DNA of 55,283 nucleotides, from the NCBI GenBank assembly GCA_049680295.1, contig JBAUHN010000234.1, forward strand, positions 1-55,283, read 5' to 3'. The stretch's first letter is position 1. Each line of letters opens with the position of its first letter. The position numbers were made by a program, and so were the translations under genes. Positions 51,984-55,283 of this stretch are shown one piece after another. Source of the DNA: JBAUHN01 sp049680295. Its GTDB lineage: Bacteria > Pseudomonadota > Alphaproteobacteria > Rhodobacterales > Rhodobacteraceae. The notes beneath the pieces were generated by a model. That model saw only the letters and a list, made by a program, of their open reading frames with translations. It searched no databases and was not told the origin of the DNA.

Positions 51984-53021
51984 ATGCTGTTTCCCGCCAC
52001 CTCCCTGATCCAAAGTACGGTCTTTTTTGCCGTCGCGGCTGCTTGCGTTTGGATAGCAGGTGCGCGGCTTGCCTATCTGGCAGATGCATTGGCAGATCGC
52101 TTCAAACTGGCGAAATCGCTGGTCGGCCTGTTGCTTTTGTCACTGGCCACATCGTTGCCGGAGGTTGCGACAACCCTAACGGCTGCCGTCCAACAATCGC
52201 GCGATCTGGTTTTGAACAATCTCTTTGGTGGTATCGCGTTGCAAACATCCATTTTGGCGATGGCGGATTACTGGGCGCGTGGTCCGATCACCAATTACCC
52301 GCGCAAGGCAAATCATGCGTTAGAAGCGACGCTGTTGGTTTTGCTGTTGTCTGTGACTTTGGTCATCACAAATCTGGGCGAGACATTGGTAGTTGCCGGC
52401 GTGGGCGCGGGTAGCGCGTGTATTGCTGTAATCTATGTTGGCGCTATCTGGTTGTTGCGCCGTTACGATGACAGCAGTGACTGGGTGCCAGTCGACCTGC
52501 CCGACCCTGATCCACTTGCCTTTCCTGCACCGACGGGTCTGGCACAGGCGTCTAACACCTCTCTGATATGGCAGGCTATTGCTGCCTGTGTTGCCATTTT
52601 GGTCTTTGGCCTGATGTTGGTTTTGTTTGCCGAACGTATTGCGGACCAATCGGGCCTGGGTACCGGGTTTATTGGCGTCACCTTGTTGGCGGCTGCGACG
52701 TCATTGCCGGAACTTACAACCAGTATCGCGGCAGTACGTATCGGGGCCTATACCATGGCCATATCAAACATTTTTGGCAGTAACCTGATCATGCTGGTGC
52801 TGGTGTTCCCGGCAGATATCCTGTTCCGCGCAGGCCCCATTTTGCAAGACACAACGCGCATGGTCAGCCTTGCGCTGGCATTTGGGTTGATCGTAACTGC
52901 GATTTACTTGATTGGGCTTATTGTGCGGCGCAAACCACGGATTGGAGTGTTTGGACTGGATTCCATTCTGGTGTTGCTCACTTTTGTGGCGAGTCTTGCC
53001 GCATATTATTATGTCCGCTGA
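51984..53021 (+). CDS. Sodium/calcium exchanger-family (CaCA) transporter
   Basis: A 345-residue membrane protein with two inverted repeats of about five spans. Alpha motifs: LLLLSLATSLPEVATTLTAA in the first half and VTLLAAATSLPELTTSIAA with NIFGSN in the second. An acidic cytosolic loop (about 150-185) separates them. It exchanges Ca2+ (or other cations) for Na+ or H+. No ribosome-binding site precedes the ATG, in line with leaderless translation. Its 3' end overlaps the convergent ATPase gene by 13 bases. Confidence 0.88.
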   Translation: MLFPATSLIQSTVFFAVAAACVWIAGARLAYLADALADRFKLAKSLVGLLLLSLATSLPEVATTLTAAVQQSRDLVLNNLFGGIALQTSILAMADYWARGPITNYPRKANHALEATLLVLLLSVTLVITNLGETLVVAGVGAGSACIAVIYVGAIWLLRRYDDSSDWVPVDLPDPDPLAFPAPTGLAQASNTSLIWQAIAACVAILVFGLMLVLFAERIADQSGLGTGFIGVTLLAAATSLPELTTSIAAVRIGAYTMAISNIFGSNLIMLVLVFPADILFRAGPILQDTTRMVSLALAFGLIVTAIYLIGLIVRRKPRIGVFGLDSILVLLTFVASLAAYYYVR

Positions 53022-55283
53022 ACGCTAAGCCCGAGCATTTTTAAGGCTTCGGGGACGAAGAGGATCGGGAGTGCAAAGAGACCGATCCAAATCCACTCAT
53101 CTGCACCTATGGGGACCGTGCGTAACAACACTTGCAAGGGGGGCCAGTAAACGGCCAGCATCTGAGCGCCCAATGTCACAGTGAGCGCCACCAAGAGAAA
53201 CGGATTGCTGAACCACCCAATGCGCCAGCCCGGCAGACGAAGCGAACGGAACGCAAAGACGCTGACTTTTTCAAATACAACCATCGCGGTAAAGGCTGTG
53301 GTTCGTGCCAATTCGACCCCTTGATCCATCAACTCGAAAAAAATCCAAAGGCTGGCCAGGCCAGTATATGTTCCCAACACTATGATGGTCACTATACCGC
53401 CGATCCCCAATATCGGCGTATCCTTGCGGCGTGGGGGTTGGCGCATCTGGTCAGGTTCGGATTTCTCCAGGCCCAGTGCCACCGCTGTTATACCGTCGGT
53501 CACAAGGTTCATCCATAAGATCTGAGTGGCCAGAAAGACAAGCGGGCCGCCGATCGCGATGTTGACCACCAAGGCGATGACTTCGCCGGCGTTTGACGAC
53601 AACAGATAACGGACGAATTTCTGAACATTGGCGAACTGGCGCCGACCTTCGCCGATGGCCTGAACAATCGTGGCGAAATTATCGTCCAGCAGCACCAGAT
53701 CAGAGGCATCGCGTGCGACATCCGTTCCCCTGATCCCCATCGACACGCCAATATCGGCTTGTTTCAGGGCAGGGGCGTCATTCACGCCGTCACCAGTCAT
53801 CGCCACAATATGCCCTTGGGCTTGCAGGGCAGAAACGATGCGCATCTTCTGCTCGGGCTTGGTGCGCGCAAACAGGACGTCGTTTTGTAACACTTTGCTT
53901 AGGACACCATCGTCCAGTTTTTCCAGATCAGCGCCGGTCAGATGTTGCTTTACGTCCAATAACAAATGATCCGCGATAGCCCCCGCCGTGATAGGGCTGT
54001 CACCCGTAATCATGACAACCTTGATCCCTGCGGCGCGGGCCTGAGCAATCGCAGCGCGTACCTCGGACCTTGGGGGGTCGATCAGCCCAACCAAACCTAA
54101 AAATATCAAGTCTTCCTCTGATATCTGCTGATCCAATGCTGGACGGCGTGCAAGCCCGATCACACGCAACCCGTGTTCCGCAAGCTGGCAATAAGCTTGC
54201 AATATCGCATCACGGTCCGCGGGGAACAGCGCGCGTGCGCCGTCTTGGGTCATCACTTGGCTGCAAACTTCAAGCACCTGTTCCGGTGCGCCCTTGGTTA
54301 GCACCGCTGTTTCCGTTTCAGACTGGTACAGGACAGACATCCGTTTGCGCGCGCTGCTAAACGGAATTTCGGCCACCAAGCCACGTTCATGTGGCAGATC
54401 ACACCAGCCTTTCAAGCCCAGAGTAACGAGCGCGCCTTCGGTGGGCGCACCGATCATTTTCCAATTTGCCCCATCGCGGTTCAAGCGCGCGTGGCTGCAA
54501 TAAAGCCCGGCTTGCAAAAGGGCAGCCAGCACGGTGTCATCCGCTGCCCTGACACGGGCACCGTCCACTTCAATATGACCTGCGGGATCGTAACCGGTTC
54601 CCGTCACCTCATAGGTGCGGTCCATCGTCCAGATCTGCGTTGCCGTCATCTTGTTCTCGGTCAACGTGCCGGTCTTGTCGGTGCAAATTACCGATGCCGC
54701 CCCCAACGTTTCAACTGCTTGCAAACGGCGCGCCAATGCGTTTTGCCGCACCATCGCAGTGGCCCCAAGCGCAAGTGTGATCGTGACCACAGCGGGCAGC
54801 CCTTCGGGCACCATCGCGACCGACAGCGACAATCCGGTCATCACCATTTCGGTCAGATCACGCCCCAGCCATAAGCCCAGGCCGGTGACACCGGCAGCGA
54901 CCAGAAGTGCGGCAATCCCAAGCTGGCGCGCCAGTTGTCCTAATTTTTTTTGCAGGTTTGTTGTCTTGGCCCCAACCGATCCGGTCAGATGTGCGATTCT
55001 ACCAAATTCAGTTTGGGTTGCCGTTGCGGTGACAAGGACCTCTGCCCGTCCGGCTGACACAGAAGTCCCGGCAAAAACTTTCAGAGCGTTGTCCGCGTCA
55101 CCGCCCTTAGCAACGGGTAGGGATTCACCGGTCAGCACGCTTTCATCAACGCTTAGCTCGGCGGCCCTGACCACCGTCGCGTCCGCCGATACCCTGGCAC
55201 CTGGCGCCAGCACAAGGATGTCACCCGGCACAATCTCTCGGGCAGGGATCATTTGCTCCTGGCCCTCGCGCAGGACCATCGCC
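53009..55283 (-). CDS. Cation-transporting P-type ATPase, P2A (calcium-type), N-terminus beyond the window
   Basis: About 757 residues of a P2-type ATPase; the start is off the right edge, so roughly 130-150 residues are missing. Numbering from the first in-window Met (55279), the actuator-domain TGES is at 50-53, the ion-binding VPEGLP in helix 4 is at 157-162, and the phospho-Asp201 is in CTDKTGTLTENK. Later come KGAPEQVLEVC and TGDGVNDAPALKQADIGV, then six C-terminal spans. VPEGLP plus the KGAPE motif mark SERCA/PMR1-like Ca2+ or Mn2+ pumps. With the CaCA exchanger it points to cation homeostasis in the stress island. Confidence 0.95.
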   Translation of the reverse strand, partial: AMVLREGQEQMIPAREIVPGDILVLAPGARVSADATVVRAAELSVDESVLTGESLPVAKGGDADNALKVFAGTSVSAGRAEVLVTATATQTEFGRIAHLTGSVGAKTTNLQKKLGQLARQLGIAALLVAAGVTGLGLWLGRDLTEMVMTGLSLSVAMVPEGLPAVVTITLALGATAMVRQNALARRLQAVETLGAASVICTDKTGTLTENKMTATQIWTMDRTYEVTGTGYDPAGHIEVDGARVRAADDTVLAALLQAGLYCSHARLNRDGANWKMIGAPTEGALVTLGLKGWCDLPHERGLVAEIPFSSARKRMSVLYQSETETAVLTKGAPEQVLEVCSQVMTQDGARALFPADRDAILQAYCQLAEHGLRVIGLARRPALDQQISEEDLIFLGLVGLIDPPRSEVRAAIAQARAAGIKVVMITGDSPITAGAIADHLLLDVKQHLTGADLEKLDDGVLSKVLQNDVLFARTKPEQKMRIVSALQAQGHIVAMTGDGVNDAPALKQADIGVSMGIRGTDVARDASDLVLLDDNFATIVQAIGEGRRQFANVQKFVRYLLSSNAGEVIALVVNIAIGGPLVFLATQILWMNLVTDGITAVALGLEKSEPDQMRQPPRRKDTPILGIGGIVTIIVLGTYTGLASLWIFFELMDQGVELARTTAFTAMVVFEKVSVFAFRSLRLPGWRIGWFSNPFLLVALTVTLGAQMLAVYWPPLQVLLRTVPIGADEWIWIGLFALPILFVPEALKMLGLSVQRT

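Noticed and set aside
1..55283. CRISPR arrays, rRNA, intact transposases or prophage genes
   Set aside because: No regularly spaced repeats, rRNA-like stretches or complete mobile-element proteins were seen; the only mobile trace is the integrase stump near 28371.

Overview
The window looks like chromosome of an alphaproteobacterium, most likely a member of the Rhodobacteraceae (Roseobacter group). This is an inference from protein style and gene order: the SPOR lipoprotein - DacC - Tmk - HolB - TatD - PhnP-like chain, a DUF442/SQR remnant with a persulfide-dioxygenase-like gene and SulP, a FixK-type regulator with an FNR-type box network, and moderate-to-high GC. No rRNA, CRISPR array or intact insertion sequence was seen. 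One tRNA gene is present, tRNA-Ser(UGA).

Region 1 (1-8008) is a divergent amino-sugar / cell-wall-sugar locus. Leftward run a BadF-type sugar kinase, a GntR/UTRA repressor and the start of a SIS-domain deaminase. Rightward run a MurQ-like etherase, a complete CUT1 ABC importer (binding protein, two permeases, ATPase) and a Gfo/Idh/MocA oxidoreductase. The intergenic region has repeated ATAGGT elements that look like the repressor's operators. The likely job is uptake and breakdown of N-acetylmuramate or a related lactyl/amino sugar. An MFS gene (8031-9164) follows in convergent orientation.

Region 2 (9460-15527) is a phosphorelay hub: a CHASE-PAS-PAS hybrid kinase, a soluble PAS kinase and a stand-alone receiver on the plus strand, facing an Hpt protein and a receiver with a degenerate GGDEF-like output on the minus strand. 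Region 3 (15763-27927) is mostly leftward housekeeping: carB, a tungstate (tup) ABC operon led by an AEC carrier, a PhnP-like hydrolase, TatD, HolB, Tmk, DacC and a SPOR lipoprotein.

Region 4 (28122-36389) starts at tRNA-Ser, which is followed by the stump of a tyrosine integrase gene. Next come a small proline-rich ORF, a DUF6544 protein, a persulfide-dioxygenase-like hydrolase, a decayed DUF442-SQR fusion gene, a SulP transporter, a ClbS/DfsB protein, a universal stress protein and the CbpA/CbpM pair.

Region 5 (36418-55283) reads as an oxygen-limitation / stress island. It holds the arginine deiminase operon (arcDABC order, with a YfcC-type exchanger), two further universal stress proteins, a secreted-repeat membrane protein with a DUF2267 protein, a Crp/Fnr regulator with an FNR-type recognition helix but no N-terminal Fe-S cysteines, an OmpR-type regulator, a hybrid kinase with a FixL-like haem PAS, a host-attachment protein, a site-2-protease homologue, a VIT1-type transporter, a CaCA exchanger and a partial P2A ATPase. 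Six matches to TTGATNNNNATCAA with at most one mismatch (two perfect) sit in front of these genes. Several have -10-like elements at the spacing expected for class II FNR/FixK activation. The region therefore appears to be a compact, self-contained oxygen-responsive regulon whose sensor and regulators are encoded inside it.
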